64,000 nucleotides of DNA from Phycisphaerae bacterium (GTDB taxonomy: Bacteria; Planctomycetota; Phycisphaerae; Tepidisphaerales; Tepidisphaeraceae): NCBI GenBank assembly GCA_025924315.1, contig JAICIO010000007.1:1-64000 (forward strand). Direction: 5' to 3'. The notes beneath the pieces were generated by a model, which had not been told where the DNA came from, did no database searches, and worked only from the letters and a program-made list of their open reading frames with translations. The stretch's first letter is position 1. Every line of letters begins with the position of its first letter. Of the stretch, positions 15,884 to 24,790 are shown piece after piece. Both the position numbers and the translations under genes were made by a program.

Positions 15884-16525
15884 TCAAGTAGAACCGCCGG
15901 CGACCGGCTTCTTCATGGCTCCTGCGAGAACTTGGGAAAGTACCTCTCGGACTTGGCCGCGGGCAAATTCCGCGTCTGCGGTGTTGACCACCACATAATC
16001 TGCGATTTCTTTCTTTTTGTCCAGTGCCATCTGTAAATTTTCTCGCCGGCCCAGTTCAGCCTCGTCCCAACCGCGAGTCTCGGCAACACGTTGCAACCGC
16101 GTTTCCATCGGCGCATCGACGAAAACCACCGTGTCGCAATGCTCATTCAGATGCGTTTCAAACAGGAGCGGCGTGTCCCACACATACGCCCGGACATCAG
16201 GATTTTCGGCAGCGAGCTTCATCGTCCGCTCGCGCGCCTTGTCCACGATCGGATGCAGCAGGTTTTCAAGCTTTTGTTTTTCGGATGGGTATTGGAACAC
16301 CTTTCGCGCGACCGCCGACCGATCGATTTCACCGTTGGGATCGAACACCAGCTTCCCCCACCACTTCTTGATTTCAGCCTTCACGACCGTGTCTTTGTAC
16401 GTCTGGCGAACCAGATCATCCGAGTTGATCACGAGACACCCAAGCTCGCCGAATAGCTTGGCGATAAAGCTCTTTCCGCTCCCCACGCCGCCCGCAATTC
16501 CGATGATGGGTTTACCGTCGAACAT
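15884..16525 (-). CDS. coaE: Dephospho-CoA kinase
   Basis: Last step of coenzyme A synthesis: phosphorylates the 3'-hydroxyl of dephospho-CoA. 213 residues with the P-loop GIAGGVGSGKSFIAK at the N-terminus, NSDDLVRQTY (adenosine/CoA site), and the lid region around RLQRVAETRGWDEAELGRRENLQM. Length and layout match the family. It follows the class-IV aminotransferase by 134 bp on the same strand and precedes rho. Confidence 0.95.
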   Translation of the reverse strand: MFDGKPIIGIAGGVGSGKSFIAKLFGELGCLVINSDDLVRQTYKDTVVKAEIKKWWGKLVFDPNGEIDRSAVARKVFQYPSEKQKLENLLHPIVDKARERTMKLAAENPDVRAYVWDTPLLFETHLNEHCDTVVFVDAPMETRLQRVAETRGWDEAELGRRENLQMALDKKKEIADYVVVNTADAEFARGQVREVLSQVLAGAMKKPVAGGST

Positions 16526-16626
16526 GATATCAGCGAGATTCGATACGATTCACCATAACGCTAAACGGCAAACTTACGCAATCATTACTTCACGAGTTCG
16601 GAAATCTCTTTGCGAGCCCGACTGGG

Positions 16627-16646
16627 AGTGGCACTTGAGTGCCACT
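16627..16646 (-). terminator. Hairpin after the class-IV aminotransferase
   Basis: Arms AGTGGCACT and AGTGCCACT around TG, 14 bases past the stop at 16660. There is no clear T-run; it may stabilise the 3' end or be a small repeat. Confidence 0.35.
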
Positions 16647-16659
16647 GTTCGTTAACGGT

Positions 16660-17493
16660 TTATTCGAGTTCTCTTTGAAGCACCCGAGAGAGGACTCGTG
16701 ACAATTCCGAGGCAACCGCGCCTGCTTGACCTCTCCCGACTTCCATCCCATCAATGGCCACGACCCGCAGAATGTTCTTCGTCGTGCTCGTCATGAACAC
16801 TTCCTTGGCAGTCCGCAGATCGTCGAGCGTCACGTCGCGCTCGATCGGCTCGATGATTGGATGCGCGAGCTGCAGGATTTTCTCGCGAATCACGCCGCGC
16901 AGCACATTTCGACCAGGCGTCAGCAACTGATCATCCTTGCTGACGACGAAGATGTTCGACCGCGGGCACTCGGAGAGAATGCCCGCGTTGTGATAGAGCA
17001 CATCGTCCGCTTTCTTCTCGCGGAGCATCGGCTGCAGCCAGATCGGCATTAGATAATCGATCGACTTCGCCTCCGGAATCTGCCGCTGATGCGCGTAGGT
17101 CATCAGCCGAACACCGCGCTCGGCGAGCGCTTCGTTATCCGGAAGCGGGCGTTGCTGGATCAGCAACACCGGCTCGCCGATCGTGTACGCGTCGCGCGAA
17201 ATCCCGCCGGTGAGCGTGATGCGCACGCCGGAGTTCGCCATGTCGTTTCGACGAAGCAGGTCTCGCAGAATCGATTTGAGTTCATCGCGCGATTGTTTCA
17301 CGGGCAGTCGCAAGAGGTCCGCCGAGCGATAAAAGCGGTCGAGGTGATCGTCGAGAAACACGGGCCGACCATTCAGCGTCTTGAAGAAGTCGAAAATCCC
17401 ATACCCGCGCTGGATCGAAAGATCCGCGATGGAGATCCTCGCGAGCTCAGCGGGAACGATCTCGCCGTTGATCACTGAAAAAGAAGCGCTCAT
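16660..17493 (-). CDS. Class-IV PLP aminotransferase (BCAT/D-amino acid/ADC lyase-like)
   Basis: A 277-residue fold-type IV enzyme. It begins with INGEIVPAELARISIADLSIQRGYGIFDFF, has the catalytic lysine in EAKSIDYLMPIW, a tyrosine/asparagine helix (YHNAGILSECPRSNIFVV) and PGRNVLRGVIREKIL, and TSTTKNILRVVAIDG at the end. The KSIDYL variant of the common KSLNYL does not fix the substrate, so branched-chain aminotransferase, D-alanine aminotransferase and aminodeoxychorismate lyase are all possible. Its start overlaps the stop of the P1 peptidase by 4 bp. Confidence 0.87.
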   Translation of the reverse strand: MSASFSVINGEIVPAELARISIADLSIQRGYGIFDFFKTLNGRPVFLDDHLDRFYRSADLLRLPVKQSRDELKSILRDLLRRNDMANSGVRITLTGGISRDAYTIGEPVLLIQQRPLPDNEALAERGVRLMTYAHQRQIPEAKSIDYLMPIWLQPMLREKKADDVLYHNAGILSECPRSNIFVVSKDDQLLTPGRNVLRGVIREKILQLAHPIIEPIERDVTLDDLRTAKEVFMTSTTKNILRVVAIDGMEVGRGQAGAVASELSRVLSRVLQRELE

Positions 17494-18596
17494 GGTTGGA
17501 TGCGATTGTACTTCTGAAGAATCGGAATGACGCGATCGAGCGGCAGGGACTCGATTCGTTTGCCCTTGTGGCCCGTCATCGACACGGCGGCGAACAGCGA
17601 ATTCAGAATCGCCTCCTCCGTCGCTTCCACCGCCGCCTGAAACAGTGGCGAGACGAAATCGTTGTGCAGCACGTTCTGCAATTGAATCGGCGTCTCCGCC
17701 CGATGCGGCATGCGCAATTCATCGGTCGTCGAAAACGCGATCACAAAATCCCCGCTCCCATTGGACGCATATCCGCCTGTCTTCCCCAATCCCAGAAACG
17801 CACGCTTTGCAAGGCGCTTCAAATTCCGCGCACAAAGCGGCGCATCCGTCGCCACCACAATCATGCACGACCCATCGACATCGTCCTTCGATTCGCGCGC
17901 CAGCACTGTACCGACTGGTGCTCCATCAATCTGCAAAACACCCCCGAAGTTCGTTTGCACGAGAACCCCAACCGTGAAACCACCTTCACGGCCGCCCAGA
18001 GCGAAGTGCCGGGCGGCATCGCCTTGGACACCGACCACGCGAGATGAACTCCCAATCCCACCCTTAAATCCAAAACAAACCGTGCCCGTCCCCGCGCCAA
18101 CAGCTCCTTCCTCAACAGCACCCGAAGCCGCGCGCCCGATCGCTTCCAACACATCCCCGCGCGTCACCCGACGCGCCCGAATATCATTGAGCACCCCATC
18201 GTTCGTCTCCCCCACCACTGCGTTCACCGACTGCACGTTCTCGTTCCCCGCCAGCCCCAGCGTATACTCAACCACCGCATCAATAGCAGTTCCAACCGCC
18301 AGCGTATTCGTCAGCACAATCGGCGTCTCAAGATTCCCAAGCTCCTCGACCTGACACGACCCCGCCAGCTTCCCAAACCCATTCCCCACATAAACCGCCG
18401 CCGGCACCTTCCGCTGAAACAAATTCCCCTCCGCCGGCACAATCGCGGTCACCCCCGTGCGGATGTTCTCACCCTCGACGAGTGTCACATGCCCCACCCG
18501 CACGCCCGCGACGTCGGTGATCGCATTCAGCGGCCCGGGCGCGAGCACGCCCGGCTTCACGCCAAAATCCCGGCATCGTTTTCCACTCGTCGGCAT
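17490..18596 (-). CDS. P1 family (DmpA-type) aminopeptidase
   Basis: A 368-residue N-terminal nucleophile-type peptidase that cleaves itself before a serine and acts on N-terminal residues such as L- or D-Ala peptides. Marks: NAITDVAGVRVGHVTL, NGFGKLAGSCQVEELG, ETPIVLTNTLAVGTAIDAV, and the self-cleavage region GTGTVCFGFKGGIGSSSRVV (G-S bond). DFVIAFSTT is near the C-terminus. It lacks a signal peptide. Coupled to the downstream class-IV aminotransferase by a 4-bp overlap, which suggests a joint role in amino acid or peptide turnover. Confidence 0.92.
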   Translation of the reverse strand: MPTSGKRCRDFGVKPGVLAPGPLNAITDVAGVRVGHVTLVEGENIRTGVTAIVPAEGNLFQRKVPAAVYVGNGFGKLAGSCQVEELGNLETPIVLTNTLAVGTAIDAVVEYTLGLAGNENVQSVNAVVGETNDGVLNDIRARRVTRGDVLEAIGRAASGAVEEGAVGAGTGTVCFGFKGGIGSSSRVVGVQGDAARHFALGGREGGFTVGVLVQTNFGGVLQIDGAPVGTVLARESKDDVDGSCMIVVATDAPLCARNLKRLAKRAFLGLGKTGGYASNGSGDFVIAFSTTDELRMPHRAETPIQLQNVLHNDFVSPLFQAAVEATEEAILNSLFAAVSMTGHKGKRIESLPLDRVIPILQKYNRIQP

Positions 18597-18660
18597 CGCA
18601 ACTTGTTACTGGACGCAACATTCTTCCACAAGCACCCGCACGATTTCATAGACTATTCGC

Positions 18661-19338
18661 ATGCGCACCCGAACCCGCCATCGGATCACGCTCGCCATCT
18701 GCATCGCGCTTCTCGCGGTCGTAGCGCGCGAGGCAAAGTCCCTGCTGGAAACAGACACAGAAGGTGATTGGCCCTCAACGTGGCCTAAGGAACTTGAACC
18801 GCTCCGCAAGACGTCCTGGACCGTCGGCATCGCCACCGGCAATCACGAAATCGAATACGGCATTCCATTCACGGACCGCCAAACTTTCGAATCGACGTGG
18901 CCGTCCATTCTGTCGGTGCGATCCCCGGGCGCGACGCTCAAACTCGTTGGTGCCGCCGATCAACCCAAGGGAGCGAATCATCCAACCGTGATCATCCGCA
19001 CTCCGTCGACTGCTGGTTATCAGAACTGGAAAGAGGTGGAGGCGGATCTGAATAAGGTTCGAACGCTTGGCGTCGGCGGACCGTGGCCCAACGAAATACC
19101 GTTGCTGAACGGACAGTTGCCGGAATACGTCATCCAAAAAGAAATCGACGGCAAGCCAACGTGGGTCGCTCCAACAACGCAGGAGTCCAAGGAGCCAGAC
19201 TTCTTCTTCCGCGCCCGAACCGACATCGAACTTGTCGTTGATGGCGAGATCATCGACCTCAACCGCATCAAACCCCCCGACCACACGAACATTGTCGATC
19301 TGCGTTTTCCTGCACCGACCTCGCAGCCATCGAAATAG
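18661..19338 (+). CDS. Secreted hypothetical protein
   Basis: A 225-residue protein with a probable N-terminal anchor or signal (RITLAICIALLAVVAREA) and a beta-rich body (WTVGIATGNHEIEYGIPF, TVIIRTPSTAGYQNWKEVEADL, IELVVDGEIIDLNRI). No known motif was found. It is divergent from the P1 peptidase and convergent with the HEAT-repeat lipoprotein. I do not recognise it. Confidence 0.72.
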   Translation: MRTRTRHRITLAICIALLAVVAREAKSLLETDTEGDWPSTWPKELEPLRKTSWTVGIATGNHEIEYGIPFTDRQTFESTWPSILSVRSPGATLKLVGAADQPKGANHPTVIIRTPSTAGYQNWKEVEADLNKVRTLGVGGPWPNEIPLLNGQLPEYVIQKEIDGKPTWVAPTTQESKEPDFFFRARTDIELVVDGEIIDLNRIKPPDHTNIVDLRFPAPTSQPSK

Positions 19339-19367
19339 CGACAAAAAAGGGGGGCCACGCAGACCAG

Positions 19368-20477
19368 TCAGTGCGTTCTATCGTTCACATACCGCAGAGC
19401 GGCTTCCGCCGCCTTGACCACTCGCGGATCGGGGTCATGGAGCGCTTGAAGCACCACAGGACGACATCGCTCCGACCACACACGATCCGCGGCGAGCAAG
19501 TAAATCCCGGCCGCCCGAACTTCCGGGTCTTGCGAGCGCGAAGCATCCAGAATCGGAGCAACACTCGCATTCCCATAGAACGACACGGTCTGAAAAAAGG
19601 TCATTCCGGCCAGACCAACCTTGTCGCCCTGTTCATGGATCGCTCGGGCCATAACATGAACTGTCGCGGGCACTGCGTCTTCCGCCTTGCATCCGACGAT
19701 CGGAAGAAGATGCACGGCGTACATCGCGTTATGGAGATCGGACGTACCCTTTTCGATGGCGAGAGTCTTCGATGCAAACCGCTTGCCGTTCAACTGCGAT
19801 TTGTCGATCGACTCGACTGTGGTTGCCAGGTCGATGAATTCGCCGGGATCGTCGGTATTCGAGAGCCGCTTGAGCAAGATCGGCACCGCGCGCGAACCCG
19901 AAGCGCCCATCAGTCCGAGCGCCGAAGCCGCGGCGCTCGCCTCTTTGGGATCTAGCGATTGCAGCATCTTCTCCAGTGCAGGCACTGCCGGACGACCGAT
20001 GCCGATCAACGCACTCAGACCCGCGGATTTCCACCACTGCCCAGGTTTGAGACCCGGTTCTATGGCTTGGAGCGTGGCTGCGACATACGCTCGGTCTTTG
20101 TCGTTCAGCGGCATCTCGCGGCGCCCGCTTGCGATCTCCGCGAGACGAGGAACAGCAGGACTCGCGGGTTCTCCCAATGCACCCAAAGCTTTGATCGCGA
20201 TTAATCGCTTGGTGTGATCGCGCGACGGATCTTCGATGACCACGAGTATCTCCGACACCAGGGTCGGTCGCGATGCATATAGCGCCCGAATCCGATCGCA
20301 AGTGATCCGACTGAACGGCGGATCATCCAGAATCGTCATTCTCTCGGCGATGGCATCCAGCACGTCCGTCGGATTCGAGGTCGGAGTCCGCGCCTGTTGG
20401 ATGTGCGAATGCACACATCCCGCCACAATGCACATCGCCACCGTGAGAAAGAACCGCGTAAACCGTCGATCGACCAT
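19368..20477 (-). CDS. HEAT-repeat lipoprotein
   Basis: A 369-residue lipoprotein: the signal ends at lipobox IVAGC (Cys about 20), with start at 20477. The body consists of HEAT/armadillo-type helical repeats (TKRLIAIKALGALGEPASPAVPRLAEIA; LSALIGIGRPAVPALEKML; AAASALGLMGASGSRAVPILL; DPRVVKAAEAALRYV). It is probably a scaffold on the outer membrane. No neighbour suggests a partner. Confidence 0.82.
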   Translation of the reverse strand: MVDRRFTRFFLTVAMCIVAGCVHSHIQQARTPTSNPTDVLDAIAERMTILDDPPFSRITCDRIRALYASRPTLVSEILVVIEDPSRDHTKRLIAIKALGALGEPASPAVPRLAEIASGRREMPLNDKDRAYVAATLQAIEPGLKPGQWWKSAGLSALIGIGRPAVPALEKMLQSLDPKEASAAASALGLMGASGSRAVPILLKRLSNTDDPGEFIDLATTVESIDKSQLNGKRFASKTLAIEKGTSDLHNAMYAVHLLPIVGCKAEDAVPATVHVMARAIHEQGDKVGLAGMTFFQTVSFYGNASVAPILDASRSQDPEVRAAGIYLLAADRVWSERCRPVVLQALHDPDPRVVKAAEAALRYVNDRTH

Positions 20478-20508
20478 GCGCACCCCTTTTCGGAAATGAG
20501 ACTTCTGC

Positions 20509-20940
20509 TTAGACCACCCGCTTCGCCTCAACAATCGCCACCCAATTCCCCGCGGGATCCAAGAGCAGCAGGCTCTTTTCGCTCGCGAGCAATCCGCGTT
20601 GCGGCGTGTACTCGAGCTCGCGCTCGATCAGCTTTTCCTCCGCCGCCTGCAACGACTGCACCTCGATCCCGATCGGCCGCATGTCATCGCGCGGCGGTGG
20701 GTTTTCGACGATCGTGAAACGCAAATTGAAGTTGTCCGCCCGGTACGTGAGCCCCTCACCCGGCTCGCGCTCGAACTGCAACATCTGCACATAAAACGCG
20801 TCGAGTTTTTCCTCTAAACCGGCGGTCGCGATCGCGAGAACATCGTCGATGGCCACCAGCCGCACAGGCAATGGCGGCGGGATGATCGGACGCTTGTCCT
20901 GGACCGGCTTGAACGGCGTCGTCGTTTGCTCCAGCTCCAT
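20509..20940 (-). CDS. VOC-fold (glyoxalase-like) protein
   Basis: A 143-residue single-domain protein of the vicinal-oxygen-chelate fold: LEEKLDAFYVQMLQFEREPGE starts a beta-alpha-beta unit and ends with LLLLDPAGNWVAIVEAKRVV, which resembles the last strand of bleomycin-resistance/glyoxalase proteins. Metal-binding His/Glu positions are mostly not kept, so catalytic activity is doubtful. Upstream in-frame methionines at 20949 and 20943 are alternatives. Confidence 0.7.
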   Translation of the reverse strand: MELEQTTTPFKPVQDKRPIIPPPLPVRLVAIDDVLAIATAGLEEKLDAFYVQMLQFEREPGEGLTYRADNFNLRFTIVENPPPRDDMRPIGIEVQSLQAAEEKLIERELEYTPQRGLLASEKSLLLLDPAGNWVAIVEAKRVV

Positions 20941-21069
20941 CATGAACAAGTGTATCGGTGTTTTTCACGCGCAGCCACCGGGCGGCTCCGGTCGCAATTA
21001 TCCCGCTTTCTCTTTACAAACCCGCGCGAGCTTCTACGATTTCTTTCGTCAATCCAGATTGGGAGGGCT

Positions 21070-21231
21070 ATGAACTGCGTTTACATGGTGACATCCAGTC
21101 CGCCGGGGTGCGAATACACCACCGGCCAGATCGTGTATCTCGATTGCGAAGACCCCTGCAGCGATATTGTCATCACCGACGGCGCGTGCAAGGAAGCTTA
21201 TTTATCGGCGATGAGCTGCGACTGCGCCTAG
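21070..21231 (+). CDS. Small cysteine-rich peptide
   Basis: A 53-residue peptide with seven cysteines (positions 3, 14, 26, 30, 40, 50, 52) and no signal peptide. It is acidic (CEDPCSDIVITDGACKE) and ends CDCA. The start at 21070 has GGGAGG three bases upstream; a longer in-frame start has no such site. It is 10 bp ahead of a 300-residue gene of unknown function on the same strand. Cys spacing suggests metal binding, a disulfide knot or a modified peptide precursor. I do not know the family. Confidence 0.6.
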   Translation: MNCVYMVTSSPPGCEYTTGQIVYLDCEDPCSDIVITDGACKEAYLSAMSCDCA

Positions 21232-21241
21232 GGGAGCGATC

Positions 21242-22144
21242 ATGGCAGCGCGAACAGATGGATTCGGCATCCAGGTGTATGAAGCTTTACGGATCGCCGG
21301 GAAGTCCACCACATTTTTAGTCGAGCTCGAAGCGAGTTTGGCTTCGCCGACGGATGACGCCGCGCTGGATCGGCTCGCCGTCGCGCTGAGCCAATCTCCT
21401 CAGCCGGAGGCGCTGTCGAACCTCATCCATGCCGTTTCACCCCTGCTCGGTTTTTACAAACACCAGCGCGACGATCCGAATTGGAAGCTGGGAACCTACA
21501 TTGCCCGCCGGCAGCTGGTCGATCGACTGTGGAAGCGAGCGATGGCACGCAGCGTTGAACGTCCAGAAGCGTCCCGAACCGATGCGCGTGCCGCCCTGCT
21601 GCTCGCGGCGCAGGAGGCGTTTCAATACGCGCCCGCGACCGTTGACTTCCTGCTTCAGCAAACGAACTTTGACTCGCTCGCGCAATGGCCAGCGGAGCAA
21701 CTCGCGGGCGTGCGCGCATTACTCGCGCGTGAGAAGACCATCGCCTCGACGTTCATCGACCATCTCACGACGGTCTCGCCCATCCTTCAGTCACTTCTCG
21801 ACGATGCTTCGCCCGCGATGGATCAGGCGAAGCTTGACGCATTGCTCGCGAAGCTCGACGAACTCGCACCGTTGGCCATCGGCCGGCCGCACATTCAGTG
21901 GCGGATCGCCAATCTCGCCTGGCGCACGATGAACCTTTGCCTCGCAAAGTCGGACGCCCAGGCGCGGCAAAAGGTTCATTCATCGGTAGCGCAGTGGAAG
22001 GCAGCGCTTGCTGATCCGCAGTTCGACCGCTGGCTGGACGAAGCCTTTTCAACCCCCGCCCCGGTGTCGAAAGGCGTCGGCATCAAATTTCAATCGGCCG
22101 ACGACGTCAAAAAAAGGCTTCGCCCGGCGCCTGTCGAACCGTGA
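21242..22144 (+). CDS. Hypothetical helical protein
   Basis: A 300-residue, mostly alpha-helical soluble protein (LEASLASPTDDAALDRLAVALSQ; LIHAVSPLLGFYKHQRD; KLDALLAKLDELAPLA) with a conserved-looking basic/aromatic part (WKLGTYIARRQLVDRLWKRAM). No signal peptide and no known catalytic motif. It starts 10 bp after the cysteine-rich peptide and is probably made with it. Ends with a proline-rich tail. Confidence 0.7.
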   Translation: MAARTDGFGIQVYEALRIAGKSTTFLVELEASLASPTDDAALDRLAVALSQSPQPEALSNLIHAVSPLLGFYKHQRDDPNWKLGTYIARRQLVDRLWKRAMARSVERPEASRTDARAALLLAAQEAFQYAPATVDFLLQQTNFDSLAQWPAEQLAGVRALLAREKTIASTFIDHLTTVSPILQSLLDDASPAMDQAKLDALLAKLDELAPLAIGRPHIQWRIANLAWRTMNLCLAKSDAQARQKVHSSVAQWKAALADPQFDRWLDEAFSTPAPVSKGVGIKFQSADDVKKRLRPAPVEP

Positions 22145-22249
22145 ATCACAAGCCTCAAACCGTGAAAAAATCTATGCCTGCGGGCGCCGCAAACGAAGAC
22201 GCCCGCGGAATCTGCCGATAAAATAGAGGTACCTTTTGCGGGAGGACGC

Positions 22250-22546
22250 ATGAAATACGCCTTCATCGTGCTTTCGATCGCCGTGACCGGTTGCGCCACG
22301 CATCGCGCGAGCACCGAGCAGGCGCTCACGCCTGCAAGATCGAACGACCCGGTCATCGTGAAGCTCGTCTCTCGGAACAGCGCCCTCGTCGCGCGTGCGG
22401 GGCGAAATGGAACGACTTATTCCATCGAGTCGAATGCCGGCGAAGTGGTCGTTCCGCCGCAAACGCTTGAGACGTTGCGCGTCCAGGCGCCGCAACTCGC
22501 GCGTGAAGTTCAGACCATGCAGGCAAATGCCTGGGCCGGCATGTAA
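22250..22546 (+). CDS. Small lipoprotein
   Basis: A 98-residue lipoprotein with signal MKYAFIVLSIAVTGC, lipobox VTGC (Cys15), and GGAGG seven bases upstream of the start. The mature part has the beta-like segment VIVKLVSRNSALVARAGRNG and a helical end. Unknown family. Followed after 40 bp by a small membrane protein on the same strand. Confidence 0.75.
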   Translation: MKYAFIVLSIAVTGCATHRASTEQALTPARSNDPVIVKLVSRNSALVARAGRNGTTYSIESNAGEVVVPPQTLETLRVQAPQLAREVQTMQANAWAGM

Positions 22547-22586
22547 AATGTGTGAGTCGATTTTGTAACGTCGGGAAGTGCGTCCG

Positions 22587-22796
22587 ATGCGTGTGTTCGC
22601 TGTGCTGTTGATCCTGCTCGCCATCGCCCTCGCGGCGTACGCCGCGTGGCAGATGCTCGCCAGCACCAACAAAGACCCCGACCGCCCGCCGGTCAATCTC
22701 CGCTATCCGATGTACGCCGGCATCGCGTCCGTGCTCCTTGCCATCATCGCGGTGATCATGATCGCGATGCAGTCGTGGCACGCGATCCGGCAGTGA
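22587..22796 (+). CDS. Small membrane protein
   Basis: A 69-residue protein with two membrane helices (VFAVLLILLAIALAAYAAW and YAGIASVLLAIIAVIMIAM) joined by a polar loop. An in-frame GTG nine bases upstream is an alternative start. Unknown function; it may be co-transcribed with the lipoprotein gene before it. Confidence 0.65.
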   Translation: MRVFAVLLILLAIALAAYAAWQMLASTNKDPDRPPVNLRYPMYAGIASVLLAIIAVIMIAMQSWHAIRQ

Positions 22797-22802
22797 CGAG
22801 AT

Positions 22803-23354
22803 TTACGGCCACTTAAAGATTCGATCGACTTCAAGCGTGAAGCCAGGCAGTACCCGCTCGTCGGTTAGTTTCTCCCCCCGCGAAAAGACCGCTGGCTTTT
22901 CCCCCGAATGATGCACGACAACCGTCTGCGTATCCGGGTCGGCAATCCAAACAGACGTCGCACCATGCGCAAGCCACGCGTTCTTCGTGTCCGCAACTTC
23001 ACGCTTTGTGTCATCCGGTGACATGACTTCAACCGCCAAATCCGGCGCGCCGTCAAAGAATTTCTTCGTCAGCTTCCCTTTCACGCGCTGACGTCGAACG
23101 TAACTAGCGTCTGGCCCCCGCACGGTGTCGGGATCGGATGAAAGCTTGAATCCAGTTTCCGCGCCAAATGCAAATCCGAGCTTGCGTTCTTCAACGAACT
23201 CACTGAGGTATCGATTGAATCGCGCAACCACCATCCCATGTTCCGCCCCCGCCGGACTCATCATGACGAGTTCTCCATAGATTAGTTCGCAGCGCCCGAT
23301 GTCGCCCATCTTGAGCAGCTCGTCAGCGGTAATGAGCTTGTTCGACGTCGTCAT
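22803..23354 (-). CDS. Uma2 family PD-(D/E)XK protein, copy 1
   Basis: A 183-residue protein of the Uma2 family, a restriction endonuclease-like fold whose members are abundant in cyanobacteria and planctomycetes. Marks: CELIYGELVMMSPAGAEHGMV, GAETGFKL, DASYVRR, DLAVEVMSPDDTKREVADTK (the D...E-x-x region) and VWIADPDTQTVVVH. The cellular role of the family is not established. A second copy is at 27656-28243. Confidence 0.88.
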   Translation of the reverse strand: MTTSNKLITADELLKMGDIGRCELIYGELVMMSPAGAEHGMVVARFNRYLSEFVEERKLGFAFGAETGFKLSSDPDTVRGPDASYVRRQRVKGKLTKKFFDGAPDLAVEVMSPDDTKREVADTKNAWLAHGATSVWIADPDTQTVVVHHSGEKPAVFSRGEKLTDERVLPGFTLEVDRIFKWP

Positions 23355-23400
23355 CGCAGTTCAGTTTACCACGAAATCACTTCCCCTCGTCCCGGTATTC

Positions 23401-23736
23401 TCATTTGTGGACGATCAGATTGAGGATGTCGATCGCCTTCTCGATGATGGGCGCCGGCGCGCGCCCGAGGCGATGCTTGAATCGGCTTCGTGCGGCGGCA
23501 CGAATGTGAAGCGGAAGAATCGACGAATCGTTGGACAAACCTGTCATTGAATTTGCGAAGATGCGAACCGTACTCGCGCCCGGCGGATAGCTGGTGATCG
23601 GCATCACGAGCGGAACCGAAGTTCGATCGTTATAGGCGTTATCGGAGACAATGACGCACGGGCGAATCTTGCCAAGCTCCGAAGGTCGAATAGGATCTAG
23701 ATCGACAAGCCAGATCTCCCCGCGGCGCAATTTCAT
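23401..23736 (-). CDS. MazF/PemK-type toxin
   Basis: A 111-residue mRNA-interferase-like protein: MKLRRGEIWLVDLDP at the start, GKIRPCVIVSDN, PLVMPITS and LSNDSSILPLHIRAA, in the PemK/MazF order with the conserved Arg and Ser/Thr of the active site region (RPCVIVS, ITS). It overlaps the upstream antitoxin gene by 4 bp, the usual toxin-antitoxin arrangement. Confidence 0.9.
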   Translation of the reverse strand: MKLRRGEIWLVDLDPIRPSELGKIRPCVIVSDNAYNDRTSVPLVMPITSYPPGASTVRIFANSMTGLSNDSSILPLHIRAAARSRFKHRLGRAPAPIIEKAIDILNLIVHK

Positions 23737-23966
23737 CGCTTGCTCGCCTTTCGACGGCGACGCTCAGGAAGCGGCGCCGTCGCAGGCTCCCACTCATTCA
23801 CAATTTCCAAATCTCGCTCGGCGTTCTCCGCTGCTGCCGCGGCAATGGCCTCGATCCGATCGCGGCGCAGTTGCTCTCTCATCGCGCGAATCGCCCACGC
23901 CGACCGAGCTGATTTCGGCAATGCTTTCTCAAGATCCCTTGGCAATCGCACACTCAGAGTGGACAT
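23733..23966 (-). CDS. Ribbon-helix-helix antitoxin
   Basis: A 77-residue DNA-binding antitoxin: STLSVRLPRDLEKALPKSARSAWAIRAMREQL matches a MazE/CopG-like ribbon-helix-helix, followed by an Ala/Glu helix and a basic tail (ERRRRKASKR). It would bind its own promoter and neutralise the MazF-like toxin made from the overlapping gene. Confidence 0.85.
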   Translation of the reverse strand: MSTLSVRLPRDLEKALPKSARSAWAIRAMREQLRRDRIEAIAAAAAENAERDLEIVNEWEPATAPLPERRRRKASKR

Positions 23967-24022
23967 CGTGCACCCGTGTCGTACATTCTGTCATACACGC
24001 GGTAGAAACGCAACGGATTACG

Positions 24023-24790
24023 TCAGTCTCCGGCGCACCGGAGAACAACCCATCCGTGCGCGATTGGGTCTGCAAAGCCGAGCGAGTTCGCGACGGCGCA
24101 GGCCGCCAGGTTTCTCTCATCGGTGGTGTAGTGTGGTGTGACGTCGCGCAGCATGCACTCTTCGATCAACCGGCTCGCCAAGCCCTTTGCCAATCCGCGG
24201 CCACGGTGCTTTGGCATTGTGCCGACCGCGATCTCGCCCCACTTCGCGAAGGATGAACTCCACGCGCAGGCAACGATACGATCTTCTTGAATCGCAACGA
24301 AACCAAATCCGCCCGTGCGGTGGAAGTGGGCAACGTCGAAGTCGAAGTCCCCTTCTGCAAGCGCGCCGAGATGAGCTTGCGACAATAACTCCACGCGATA
24401 GCTATTGGGAACCAAATGCCTCGCGAACCGGAGCCGGTTGAACTTGTAATCGACCCGCGGGATGCACCAATTCGACGGCAACTTCCGCAGTGCATCGTTC
24501 CATGCATTCGGACAGGCGGAAACGATGAGCATCGACGGATCTCGGCGCATCGCGCGCAGCTCTGCCAGCGCTTCGAGCACGGCATCGGACGACCTCAGGT
24601 CGCCGTCAACAAAATAGAACGGAGCGCCCTCGCCGGCGAGGATTGCCGCGTGAGGCGCGTCAACATCATCCGCGTAAACCGCGGCGGTCGGATCCGCTAG
24701 AACGAGAAGCAGAAACCCGGGATCAAAGGGAAAATCCGCGAACCAATTCCATCGCTCGACGAATGATTTTGCGTCGACGCGATAAAACAT
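24023..24790 (-). CDS. GNAT-family acetyltransferase
   Basis: A 255-residue N-acetyltransferase-like protein. The N-terminal half is unusual, while the C-terminal half has the acetyl-CoA site in GTMPKHRGRGLAKGLASRLIEE and ERNLAACAVANSLGFADP. This is the layout of the GNAT_acetyltran (two-domain) group. It starts immediately before the polA stop (adjacent TGA/ATG), so it is probably read with polA. Substrate unknown. Confidence 0.82.
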   Translation of the reverse strand: MFYRVDAKSFVERWNWFADFPFDPGFLLLVLADPTAAVYADDVDAPHAAILAGEGAPFYFVDGDLRSSDAVLEALAELRAMRRDPSMLIVSACPNAWNDALRKLPSNWCIPRVDYKFNRLRFARHLVPNSYRVELLSQAHLGALAEGDFDFDVAHFHRTGGFGFVAIQEDRIVACAWSSSFAKWGEIAVGTMPKHRGRGLAKGLASRLIEECMLRDVTPHYTTDERNLAACAVANSLGFADPIAHGWVVLRCAGD

